DNA of 6,489 nt from JBBEBE01 sp051746765 (GCA_051746765.1 JBNJFK010000136.1:1-6489), one strand, 5' to 3'; positions 1 through 6,410 are shown, counted from the stretch's first letter. Notes: generated by a model not told the origin, from the letters alone. A program made the numbers and translations.

Positions 1-362
1 ATGGCGACGAGACGTGCCCAATCCGAGTAGTAGCGGTCTCCGACAAAATCCGGGACGGTAAACTTGCCAAATTTACGGAGATAGGGAGCCAACAGGAGAG
101 CCAGCAGTACATAGCCCCCGGTCCACCCCATCAAGTAGACCGAACCGTCATACCCCAAAAAGGAGATCAGACCCGCCATCGAAATGAAAGAGGCTGCAGA
201 CATCCAGTCGGCAGCCGTTGCCATCCCGTTGGCCAGCGGAGGTACTCCCCCCCCGGCAACATAAAAATCACTGGTCGAACCGGCCCGTGCCCAGATGGCA
301 ATTCCGAAATAGAGCAGGAAGGTGATCCCCACGATTATAAAAGTCCAAGCTTGAATATCCAT
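1..362 (-). CDS. Sodium:solute symporter large subunit, SSS family (VC_2705-like), N-terminal 120 residues
   Basis: This is the N-terminal part of a Na+/solute symporter of the SSS family; the rest lies beyond the window's left edge. My translation from the ATG at 362 opens with MDIQAWTFIIVGITFLLYFG, a first membrane helix at about residues 5-24. It continues with FYVAGGGVPPLANGMATAAD (33-52) and WMSAASFISMAGLI (53-66), the conserved loop and second helix of the branch that pairs with a DUF4212 small subunit, and another helix at about 75-93. The start is supported by AGGAA at 371-375 on the minus strand, 8 bases before the ATG. The small-subunit gene lies 62 bases upstream on the same strand, so the two are probably co-transcribed. 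Related transporters (ActP/acetate-type) carry short carboxylates; the substrate here cannot be read. Codons 37-39 form a G8 run with the frame intact. The family call is firm, the substrate is not. Confidence 0.93.
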   Translation of the reverse strand, partial: MDIQAWTFIIVGITFLLYFGIAIWARAGSTSDFYVAGGGVPPLANGMATAADWMSAASFISMAGLISFLGYDGSVYLMGWTGGYVLLALLLAPYLRKFGKFTVPDFVGDRYYSDWARLVA

Positions 363-370
363 ACGTTACG

Positions 371-375
371 TTCCT
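371..375 (-). promoter_or_regulatory. Ribosome binding site of the symporter large-subunit gene
   Basis: The minus strand reads AGGAA followed by 8 bases and then the ATG at 362. It is the clearest Shine-Dalgarno match in the left block and fixes the start of the large subunit. The rest of the 62-base gap after the small-subunit stop shows no terminator-like stem with a T-run, which fits one transcript for both subunits. Confidence 0.6.
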
Positions 376-424
376 ATCCGTCTATTGAAAACTTTTCGAT
401 GTACCCTGAACCACGGGTGTCGTT

Positions 425-679
425 CTATCCTTCGTGAAATCCGAACTCTTTGTCCAGTTTGTTCATTTTGAACACGTAGACAAAGATTAGAACGACAAAA
501 ACATACTGGGACCCCTGTTGAGCAAACCAAAATCCCAGCTTGAATCCACCGATACGAATCGTGTCCAGCCAATCGACCAACAGAATCCCGAAACCATAGG
601 AGACGACAAACCAGATCGACAGCAGGATGAACAGCAGACGCAAATTACGCTTCCAGTACTCTTGGGCTCTGTTTTCCAT
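425..679 (-). CDS. Sodium:solute symporter small subunit, DUF4212 family
   Basis: This 84-residue membrane protein belongs to the DUF4212 family, annotated as the putative small subunit of a two-part Na+/solute symporter. It starts MENRAQEYWKRNLRLLFILL. The motif YWKRNLRL at about 8-15 before the first helix is the family hallmark. Helix 1 is about residues 14-34 and helix 2 about 56-70, with an amphipathic stretch carrying WLDTIRIGGFKLGFWFAQQG between them. The charged tail contains KMNKLDKEFGF. Length and two-helix layout match the family. Its partner, the large SSS subunit, follows immediately on the same strand, which is the usual gene order for these pairs. No strong Shine-Dalgarno is seen: only GATGAG about 12 bases before the ATG, in an AT-rich leader. 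The promoter should lie in the 378-base region upstream, but no clear -35/-10 pair was found on this strand. Confidence 0.92.
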   Translation of the reverse strand: MENRAQEYWKRNLRLLFILLSIWFVVSYGFGILLVDWLDTIRIGGFKLGFWFAQQGSQYVFVVLIFVYVFKMNKLDKEFGFHEG

Positions 680-760
680 AAAATAATTATCTCATCTATA
701 GTGTAAGAACTGCGGACCCGTACGTCTTCCACGCTCTTTCATTCCGGCTTTGACCCGTCG

Positions 761-778
761 TGTCCGACAGTTCGGACA
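761..778. promoter_or_regulatory. Perfect 7-4-7 dyad, possible operator or hairpin
   Basis: The sequence TGTCCGACAGTTCGGACA has two perfect 7-base arms (761-767 and 772-778) around a CAGT loop. It lies 82 bases upstream of the small-subunit ATG. No T-run follows on either strand, so it is not a textbook terminator. As a DNA dyad it could bind a dimeric regulator; as RNA it could form a compact hairpin. The role is inference. Confidence 0.35.
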
Positions 779-788
779 GAGAGCGCTT

Positions 789-810
789 CCATCCTCGACT
801 CTCCGGATGG
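789..810. promoter_or_regulatory. Perfect 6-10-6 dyad
   Basis: CCATCC at 789-794 and GGATGG at 805-810 are perfect complements around a 10-base loop. On the plus strand TTTAAT follows the second arm, which is faintly terminator-like but too short in both stem and T-run to call. It is recorded because it sits 10 bases from the 7-4-7 dyad. Confidence 0.2.
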
Positions 811-859
811 TTTAATGAACAAACCAGAAGGAAAAAAGAGTGGAGATGTTGCCGATCGT

Positions 860-875
860 TCTGTCCGCTGACAGA
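860..875. promoter_or_regulatory. Perfect 6-4-6 dyad sharing half-sites with the dyad at 761
   Basis: TCTGTCCGCTGACAGA has 6-base perfect arms around a CGCT loop. Like the dyad at 761-778 it contains TGTCCG followed by GACAGA, but the two blocks are 2 bases apart here and 8 apart there. The shared half-sites are visible directly; a common binding protein is a guess. Confidence 0.3.
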
Positions 876-969
876 CGACACCGGCCGGCCCGCTCCGGAC
901 CCGCCAGGCCCGGAAATCAGCAAGAGTATAGGTAATCTGGTCAAGAGTCGAAAGACGAAATTCCAACCA

Positions 970-998
970 TTGAACTTCATCGACAATGTGGGTACAAT
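970..998 (+). promoter_or_regulatory. Sigma70-like promoter of the universal stress protein gene
   Basis: TTGAAC at 970-975 and TACAAT at 993-998 are separated by exactly 17 bases. The -35 matches the consensus at 4 of 6 positions and the -10 at 5 of 6. Transcription would begin near 1005, giving a leader of about 52 bases before the ATG at 1058. It is the best promoter in the window and faces the stress gene. Bacteroidota often use a different -33/-7 promoter pattern, which is the main reason for caution. Confidence 0.5.
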
Positions 999-1010
999 AG
1001 CAGTCAAAGA

Positions 1011-1024
1011 CGGGAAACGTCCCG
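1011..1024 (+). other. Short 5-4-5 inverted repeat in the predicted stress-gene leader
   Basis: CGGGAAACGTCCCG forms 5-base arms around AACG, a few bases after the predicted transcription start. It could cap and stabilise the 5' end of the mRNA. A stem this short arises often by chance, so it is recorded only for position. Confidence 0.2.
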
Positions 1025-1057
1025 ACACCAACCAATGAGAGAGGAACCAGAGAGACG

Positions 1058-1903
1058 ATGATCAAACGAATATTAGTCGCATTGGACCCCGACAACGATA
1101 CACCGGTCGCAACCCAGTATGCCATTTCGCTCGCCAAAAGCAGGGAAGCCTCCCTGACCGGACTTGCAGTGGTCGATGTAAGCAACATCTACCCCACGGG
1201 AATTACCGGTGGCCTGGATGCAACCCATCACGCCAGAAATCTATGGGAAGAGCTCAGTGAGGAGACACGAAAAACGGCCGAACGACTGCTCAACCGATTC
1301 AAATCCGAAGCGGAAAAAGAGGGTGTTCGACACACAGCTATTCGGATGGAAGGAGCCTCGTTCGAACGTATTATCGAAGGAACCAAGTATCACGATCTGC
1401 TGATTGCAGGACGAGACTCCCACTTTTTCTACAATGAACCGAAGCTGGAGACAAAAACACTGGCCAAAGTGGTCAAACACGGTGTTTCACCAACCCTGGT
1501 TGTCACCAGCAACTATCAGGAGATTCAGCGGGTCGTCATCGCGGTCGATGGAAGCAGTCCCTCTTCCCGATCCATGAAATCCTTCGTTCAACTCATGGAT
1601 CCCGAGCTTTCACTGTCGATTGATCTTCTCTATGTAGATGCGGAGAAGGGCGACAGTGAAAAAACGCGTGCACTCGACTATGCACAGGAGTATCTGGCCG
1701 AACACGGATACACCAACGTGACCAAAAATATTCGAAAGGGGAACAAACCCTCCACTGAGATCCTGACGTTTCAGGAAGAGAGTGGTGCCGATCTGATCGT
1801 ACTCGGTGCACACTCGGTCTCGGCCCTCCGACGAATGACGTTTGGATCCACCACTCACGACCTGATCACCAAAACCAACACGCCCATCTTCTTGAGTCCC
1901 TGA
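1058..1903 (+). CDS. Universal stress protein with two UspA domains
   Basis: This is a 281-residue cytoplasmic protein with two tandem Usp folds, about residues 1-151 and 156-281, the usual size for two-domain members. Domain 1 starts MIKRILVALDPDND; it lacks a recognisable ATP loop and instead carries GRDSHFFYNEPKLETKT at 118-134. Domain 2 starts RVVIAVDGSSPSS at 158, with the expected Asp at 164. It ends in a G-x2-S-x9-G-S-T signature at 250-265 (GAHS, then FGST), where the second Gly of the canonical G-x2-G-x9-G-[S/T] is replaced by Ser. Usp proteins act in stress survival, starvation and energy sensing; those with the motif bind ATP. The gene diverges from a Na+ symporter pair and has its own promoter at 970-998. 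Purine-rich AGAGAGGAA lies 12 bases before the ATG, a slightly long spacing. Family is certain; physiological role is not visible. Confidence 0.95.
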   Translation: MIKRILVALDPDNDTPVATQYAISLAKSREASLTGLAVVDVSNIYPTGITGGLDATHHARNLWEELSEETRKTAERLLNRFKSEAEKEGVRHTAIRMEGASFERIIEGTKYHDLLIAGRDSHFFYNEPKLETKTLAKVVKHGVSPTLVVTSNYQEIQRVVIAVDGSSPSSRSMKSFVQLMDPELSLSIDLLYVDAEKGDSEKTRALDYAQEYLAEHGYTNVTKNIRKGNKPSTEILTFQEESGADLIVLGAHSVSALRRMTFGSTTHDLITKTNTPIFLSP

Positions 1904-1913
1904 CAACCGGAAC

Positions 1914-1962
1914 GGGAGCTCTACTCGCTTTCGAGCCACCTCCAAAGTACCGGAGAGCTCCC
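1914..1962. repeat. Inverted repeat across the convergent gene ends
   Basis: GGGAGCTC at 1914-1921 and GAGCTCCC at 1955-1962 are perfect 8-base complements around 33 bases. A small CTCG-CTTT-CGAG stem (1924-1935) sits in the loop. The element spans the 17-base gap between the stress gene stop and the end of the convergent propeller gene. No T-run follows on either strand, so it is at most a weak shared terminator or a stabilising 3' structure. Each arm contains the self-complementary GAGCTC, which raises the chance of coincidence. Confidence 0.3.
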
Positions 1963-4900
1963 CTCCCTTGTCTCCACGAGCAACGACCGACCGTTGACTT
2001 TCCAAGGGGTCAGTGAACGGATCAGTGCGCGGCTACGCCACCCCGTTCGATTTTCGTTCTCTCGTGCCAGTTCCGTTCCACTCCATTGCATCACCTCGCC
2101 CCGGCCCGCCAGATAACTTCCCGCCTGTGGTCTGGCCCGCTCCAGATTCCCTCCAGTAAGCAGATACGGCAGCCCCTGGTCCGATGGTAGCGTCGTAAAT
2201 GCAAAGATCGGCGAAAACTGACTCTCGATCGGCAACGGCTCCGGTTCAAACCGACCCTCCCCTCGATTCCAGGCAACCACGCTCTCCAAACGAGTTACTT
2301 GGTATCTCTCTCCCCGTCCCCGTTCGTCATCCGTAAATAGATCCTCCATCCTCATATCCGAATAGGCTTCGTACGACGGGATCCGGGCAGAGAGATTCGG
2401 AAGTGCCGCCAACAGGTCGTGCCGAAGGGCCAACATGCGTGCACCTTCGTCCGTCTCCCTGTAGAGAATATGGTCCAGTCTCCGGTTCCGGTTCACATCG
2501 TCCACCCAGAGGTTCAACGGCTTCTCGTGCGACGCCCGAATTCTCGAATTGAGTCCCCAATTCCCGAGCAGAAGATCCATACGGCCATCGCCATTCAGAT
2601 CGGACAACCGAACCGATTGCCACCACCCACTCTCGTTCTCCAATCCGGAATTCGACACCGGTTCAAATACGCCATCGCTGTTCTGCCAGATTGCAGGAGC
2701 GCCCCATTCGGCTGTCAACACCAGATCGGGAGATCCGTTCCCCGTAAGATCCCCAAGTGCAATACCTGTATAGCCGGGAACATGCAGGTCCGTCGAAAAA
2801 CGTGGAGCCATCTCTTCCGTACGTTCTTCCAGGGTTCCATCCCCCCGGTTCAACCAGATCGACGGGACCACCGGTTCCCCGTAACCGGACGCTTCACCGC
2901 TTCGAAGAGACGCCGATCGCGGAGCCACCACCAGATCGATCGCCCCGTCTCCATTCAGATCGGATGCATCAACCCCGCCGACGGCAAAAAACCCGTCTTC
3001 GGGAATGGGAAGCCGGTCTGTTCGATCTTCCAGGGCTCCCTCACCATCCCACGAGTAGAGCCGGTCCGTTAATTCGGGACTTCCCGCCGGATCCAGCCAA
3101 TCGCCTCGTCCTACAAAAATCTCGTCCCGGCCATCACCATTCAGATCCAAAAACAGGCAGTGACTCTCGTGTGCCGCTGCGCTCTCCTCAAGCCGTGGGT
3201 CCGACAACCGTCGAATCGAACCGTCCTCACTCTGAAGCAACAACAACCCGGGCTGCCCGGTCCCGCCTCCGATGTAAAGATCCTCTTGCCCGTTGCCTGT
3301 CAAATCTCCACTGCATGACGGCGGGCCTTCACCCGATCGCATATGAAAAAGAGACGGAAATTGATCAAAATCGTTCTTCTGACTCACGGAATGCGTCCAC
3401 TCCGCAAGCACCGGCAACTCGACCGGCTCCATGAGCCTCTCCCCGCTATCCTCTTCATCAAATTCATCAAACAGAGAGGTCCAACTCTCCGGTTCGGCCT
3501 CCGACTGTTCCAATACCAACCGGCGATTCACCTCCACATCCTCCAATCGGGTCACACGGCCGTCCGGCCATCGCACCTGCAGCCGGTCCAACGGTTCGGC
3601 TCCTTCCCCCAGTCCGAGATGAAGCACCGGATCGACTGACGACTGGAAGCCGCGTTGCAACACTTGTTCCACCATGCCCCGCTTTTCCCCGCGTTCCCAC
3701 TCTATACGAGCGCCCACCGCCTGTGTATTGGGCTCCTCCCCCTCCAGCTCCACTCGGAGCCAGCTTCGGTCGGGGTAGAGCTCAGTCGCACGGTTCCGAA
3801 AGATTCGGGAGGGTTCATTCACCCGGTTCACGACCAAATCAAGGGAGCCGTCCCCGTTCAGATCGACCCAAACCGCACCATTCGAAAATCCGGGATCGCC
3901 GATTCCTGCCTCCTTTGCACGATCCACAAATTGCAATGGACCCGTTTGTTGGAAAAAAGCATCCGGCGTAGGTGTCGAGGGCGTCTGATCGACCAACTCT
4001 TCGTAGTCGATCGATCCATCCGGTCGCTGAACCGCCCGCTCTCTCATGGAAAGCAGAAAATCCTTGTCGGTCACATCCTTGTAGAATCCGTTGGCCACAT
4101 AGATCTCCCGCTGACCGTCGAGTGTAAAATCAGCCATCAACGCCCCCCAGCTCCAATCCGTCGCCTCCACACCGGCCAGCCGGCCAATCTCCTGAAACGG
4201 CTCTTCCGGACGGTTCAACTGGAGCGTGTTGCGTGTGAATTTGCGATGATACCCCAACGACACCTCCTCCCGATAGGCTTGCCAATCGATAAAATCGGTA
4301 ATCTGATTCAACCGCTCATGCGTCGGAGGCAACATATCCGTAATGAAGATCTCCGGATACCCGTCGGCATTCAAATCGGCGATGTCACCACTCATGGAGG
4401 TCGTGCTGATCTCGGGAAAGCGGTCGGAAAGTACTTCGTCAAAGGTACCGTCTCCCCGGTTCAGATAGGCATAATCACGCTCGAAAAAGTCGTTCGAAAT
4501 GTAGAGATCCAGATGACCGTCTCCGTTCCAGTCCCCGGTCGTCGCTCCGAAACCGAAACTGAAGGCACTGCTCAGGATACCGGAGGCTTCGGTTTGATCC
4601 TCAAAACGGTCTCCAAGGTTCCGGTAAAACCGATCCCCGCTCTTCTCGTCGGGAACGGTGCGATCCAGCGACGGCAGATCATATGAACCGATCGATTGAG
4701 CGGCGTGGTTGTTCACCAGATAGAGATCCAGCAGACCATCTCCGTCTGCATCGAAAAAGACGCCGTGGATGGAGTAACCGGGGTCATCAACCCCCCACTC
4801 GGCTGCTGCCTCGAGAAACGTACCGTCCCCCTGGTTCAGAAAAAGTTCGTTGCGTCGGTCGTCCCGCTCATCGACTCCGGAGTTGGCAACGTAGATATCG

Positions 4901-5301
4901 AGTGAACCATCACCGTTGACATCCACCAGGCTAACGCCGGTAGACCAACGACCTGATCCGGCAACACCGGCCTCCTCCGTCACGTCACGAAAACGGAACT
5001 CCCCGAGATTCTCGTAGAGTCGGTTCGGGCCCTGATTGGAGACAAAATAGAGGTCGGGATGTCCGTTTCCAGTCAGATCCCCGGCGGCAACTCCGCCACC
5101 GGCGTAGAAGTTGTTGTCCGTGTAAATGTTGTAGCGATCGTCCGGGGTTACCTCATTCACGAAATCGACACCGCTTGTCTGCGGTGAAATCGATTCAAAA
5201 AGGGCCGGTTCACTCTCCCGGTCAGAAGGTGAACACGCCTGAGCGAGAAAGAGAGAGAGGAGCGCACCCCACAGAAGCCAGGAGTCGCCGGTCCTGTTCA
5301 T
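1921..5301 (-). CDS. Double beta-propeller VCBS/FG-GAP lipoprotein with a central ASPIC/UnbV domain (CRTAC1-like)
   Basis: This 1,126-residue envelope protein begins with a signal peptide (hydrophobic core about 8-22) ending at Cys23 in LAQAC, a slightly atypical lipobox, so it is probably a lipoprotein. Propeller 1 has calcium-loop motifs of the DxNGDGxxD type at residues 75, 127, 184, 257, 309 and 480 and a decayed one at 391: seven loops, suiting a seven-bladed fold. An ASPIC/UnbV domain follows at about 513-597 (VGARIEWERG, VLHLGLGEG, VRWPDGRVTRLEDVEVN), then an acidic linker (598-630). Propeller 2 has loops at 666, 719, 781, 851 and 901 and a decayed one near 935. The layout and phrases such as THSVSQKNDFDQFP and IGGGTGQPGLLLLQ match the ~1,100-residue Bacteroidota family often found beside SusC/SusD. 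Its molecular role is unproven; binding of glycans, proteins or matrix at the surface is inference. The ATG lies 2 bases after the lactonase-like gene's stop without a clear ribosome site, suggesting coupled translation. Confidence 0.93.
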   Translation of the reverse strand: MNRTGDSWLLWGALLSLFLAQACSPSDRESEPALFESISPQTSGVDFVNEVTPDDRYNIYTDNNFYAGGGVAAGDLTGNGHPDLYFVSNQGPNRLYENLGEFRFRDVTEEAGVAGSGRWSTGVSLVDVNGDGSLDIYVANSGVDERDDRRNELFLNQGDGTFLEAAAEWGVDDPGYSIHGVFFDADGDGLLDLYLVNNHAAQSIGSYDLPSLDRTVPDEKSGDRFYRNLGDRFEDQTEASGILSSAFSFGFGATTGDWNGDGHLDLYISNDFFERDYAYLNRGDGTFDEVLSDRFPEISTTSMSGDIADLNADGYPEIFITDMLPPTHERLNQITDFIDWQAYREEVSLGYHRKFTRNTLQLNRPEEPFQEIGRLAGVEATDWSWGALMADFTLDGQREIYVANGFYKDVTDKDFLLSMRERAVQRPDGSIDYEELVDQTPSTPTPDAFFQQTGPLQFVDRAKEAGIGDPGFSNGAVWVDLNGDGSLDLVVNRVNEPSRIFRNRATELYPDRSWLRVELEGEEPNTQAVGARIEWERGEKRGMVEQVLQRGFQSSVDPVLHLGLGEGAEPLDRLQVRWPDGRVTRLEDVEVNRRLVLEQSEAEPESWTSLFDEFDEEDSGERLMEPVELPVLAEWTHSVSQKNDFDQFPSLFHMRSGEGPPSCSGDLTGNGQEDLYIGGGTGQPGLLLLQSEDGSIRRLSDPRLEESAAAHESHCLFLDLNGDGRDEIFVGRGDWLDPAGSPELTDRLYSWDGEGALEDRTDRLPIPEDGFFAVGGVDASDLNGDGAIDLVVAPRSASLRSGEASGYGEPVVPSIWLNRGDGTLEERTEEMAPRFSTDLHVPGYTGIALGDLTGNGSPDLVLTAEWGAPAIWQNSDGVFEPVSNSGLENESGWWQSVRLSDLNGDGRMDLLLGNWGLNSRIRASHEKPLNLWVDDVNRNRRLDHILYRETDEGARMLALRHDLLAALPNLSARIPSYEAYSDMRMEDLFTDDERGRGERYQVTRLESVVAWNRGEGRFEPEPLPIESQFSPIFAFTTLPSDQGLPYLLTGGNLERARPQAGSYLAGRGEVMQWSGTELARENENRTGWRSRALIRSLTPWKVNGRSLLVETREGSSPVLWRWLESE

Positions 5302-5303
5302 GA

Positions 5304-6284
5304 TCAGCTGTTTCTGTGTGATTGCATCAATTCCCAGCTACGACCCGGACGTTCTGCACGAAATGCCTGAATGTTCCCCCGGTCTGCCACCGTGCAGTAG
5401 ACCGTCTGTCCGTCTTCACCGCCGAATGCCAGATTGGTGATACTGGTCCCCTCGACCATCGGAATCTCCCGAAGGATCTCACCGCCGGGCGAGACGATCT
5501 GAACGGTTCCCTTCCCGTGTCTCGTAACGTAGAGATTCCCGTCCACATCACACCGCATCCCATCCATTCCGCCATCCTCGAACCGGATCAGCTCCCGTTT
5601 GTTGGAGATCTCACCCGCTTCGCTCAGGTCATACTCCCAAATGATTCGTGTTCCCGACTCGCCCACGTAGAGTTTCGTCTCGTCAGCGCTCACCTCTACA
5701 CCATTGGTCGTCCCCATTCCGTCCTCGAGCAGGACGGTTCGGCCGTCCGGATGTACTCGCCAAAGCTGGCCGGTCGACTCGTCCCAATTCGGGTCACTGG
5801 CAAAGACCAGGTCGTTGGCTGCAATCGCAATGTCGTTGGGTTGGTTCATACGGGGCTGATGAGCGTAGACGGTCACGTCCCGCGACTCCATATCCACTTT
5901 CAGCACATTGTGATTCACATAATCTGCCAAAAGCATCTCCCCCCGGCTGTTGAAACGAATTCCGTTGGCGATGCTTCCGCCCGGAAGCTCCAGAAAGACC
6001 GAGGCCTCCCCGTCAGGCGTCACTTTACCGATGGTATGTTGACGGTCATAATTGACCGCATAGAGATTTCCATCGGCGTCCACTGCCGGCCCTTCGGCTC
6101 CGGAGGTAAAGGAATCCGGAGCGGTCACTTCACGCGCAACAAACGGGTCAGACTCGGCCAGTGATTTTGCCGTCGTACAGGAGACGAGCGACGAGAGCAC
6201 TGTCGCTGCCGGAATCGCCATGACGGCCCCGCTACCGGCCATTTTCAGGAAATGTCGTCGATTCATACCGCTATTTTTGCTCAT
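5304..6284 (-). CDS. SMP-30/gluconolactonase-family protein, Tat-exported lipoprotein
   Basis: This 326-residue protein is a six-bladed propeller of the SMP-30/gluconolactonase/LRE family, metal-dependent hydrolases that open sugar lactones. I chose the ATG at 6284 because AGGTGA stands just before it and it is followed directly by a Tat signal: NRRHFLKMAGSG (8-19, twin Arg 9-10), a hydrophobic stretch, then LVSC with Cys36, a good lipobox. The mature protein should be folded before export and lipid-anchored. By family alignment the metal ligands are Glu64 (AEGPAVD), Asn150 (QPNDIAI) and Asp241 (GGMDGMRCD), all present; Asn108 (IANGIR) and the TNGVEVSAD stretch (193-201) are also typical. It therefore looks catalytically competent. 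Its stop is 2 bases from the start of the double-propeller lipoprotein. Substrate is unknown; gluconolactone is only the family's name-giver. A start 33 codons upstream at 6383 is also open but would bury the Tat signal. Confidence 0.92.
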   Translation of the reverse strand: MSKNSGMNRRHFLKMAGSGAVMAIPAATVLSSLVSCTTAKSLAESDPFVAREVTAPDSFTSGAEGPAVDADGNLYAVNYDRQHTIGKVTPDGEASVFLELPGGSIANGIRFNSRGEMLLADYVNHNVLKVDMESRDVTVYAHQPRMNQPNDIAIAANDLVFASDPNWDESTGQLWRVHPDGRTVLLEDGMGTTNGVEVSADETKLYVGESGTRIIWEYDLSEAGEISNKRELIRFEDGGMDGMRCDVDGNLYVTRHGKGTVQIVSPGGEILREIPMVEGTSITNLAFGGEDGQTVYCTVADRGNIQAFRAERPGRSWELMQSHRNS

Positions 6285-6289
6285 GTTCT

Positions 6290-6295
6290 TCACCT
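6290..6295 (-). promoter_or_regulatory. Ribosome binding site that decides the lactonase-like gene start
   Basis: The minus strand reads AGGTGA followed by AGAAC and the ATG at 6284, near-ideal spacing. The next internal ATG (6266, directly before NRRHFLK) and the upstream ATG at 6383 both lack such a site, so translation from 6284 is preferred. Confidence 0.65.
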
Positions 6296-6345
6296 GCTGT
6301 CTGGATTGATATTCACGCTTGGACCGGCTCGGTACGGACTCGATC

Positions 6346-6374
6346 AGAATAAGAGATCTGGGGCTGGAACGCAA
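6346..6374 (-). promoter_or_regulatory. Weak candidate promoter for the lactonase-like/propeller pair
   Basis: On the minus strand TTGCGT (6369-6374) and TATTCT (6346-6351) are 17 bases apart, matching the sigma70 consensus at 3 and 4 of 6 positions. It lies in the 126-base gap after the preceding gene and would start transcription about 55 bases before the ATG at 6284. The match is poor; the pair may instead be transcribed from the upstream gene's promoter. Confidence 0.2.
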
Positions 6375-6410
6375 CGACTCCACCTCCCGAACCGAAAGAT
6401 GGAGCCGTCT

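Larger units (their letters stand above)
680..1057. other. Divergent intergenic region between the symporter pair and the universal stress gene
   Basis: This 378-base stretch separates two divergent transcription units and must hold the promoters of both. No convincing gene is present: reading frames across it have no ribosome site and give low-complexity, Arg/Pro/Ser-rich translations. It holds a sigma70-like promoter facing right at 970-998, four short perfect inverted repeats (761-778, 789-810, 860-875, 1011-1024), and a very GC-rich patch at about 881-913. The bases just before the small-subunit ATG (about 680-705) are AT-rich, as expected for a promoter or leader, but show no clean -35/-10 pair. 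It may also encode a small RNA; nothing decides this. Confidence 0.6.

Noticed and set aside
760..1038. Plus-strand open frame of 92 codons in the intergenic region
   Set aside because: There is no ribosome site, the composition looks non-coding, and it runs through the predicted stress-gene promoter and the dyads.
739..1188. Minus-strand open frame of 149 codons across the intergenic region and the start of the stress gene
   Set aside because: It overlaps a certain gene on the other strand, has no ribosome site and no recognisable domain.
2419..3434. Overlapping plus-strand open frames of 217 and 225 codons
   Set aside because: They are Arg/Pro/Ser/His-rich, low-complexity translations opposite conserved FG-GAP repeats, with no family resemblance.
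2581..3860. Recurrent CCATTCAGATCG-like DNA words, first seen as possible interspersed repeats
   Set aside because: They are the antisense of codons for the repeated DLNGDG calcium loops, so they reflect protein repeats and not a mobile or CRISPR-like element.
3655..4686. Long plus-strand open frame (343 codons) inside the double-propeller gene
   Set aside because: It is codon-aligned antisense to the real gene. It stays open only because that gene uses no TTA, CTA or TCA codons in the stretch. No ribosome site or recognisable domain is seen, while the minus strand encodes clear propeller motifs.
5322..6164. Plus-strand open frame (280 codons) opposite the lactonase-like gene
   Set aside because: It is also codon-aligned antisense, explained by avoidance of the same three codons. 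The minus-strand product has a Tat signal and conserved metal ligands.
6285..6383. Longer N-terminus for the lactonase-like protein
   Set aside because: It would place 33 Arg/Ser-rich residues before the Tat signal. The strong AGGTGA site directly before the ATG at 6284 supports the shorter form.
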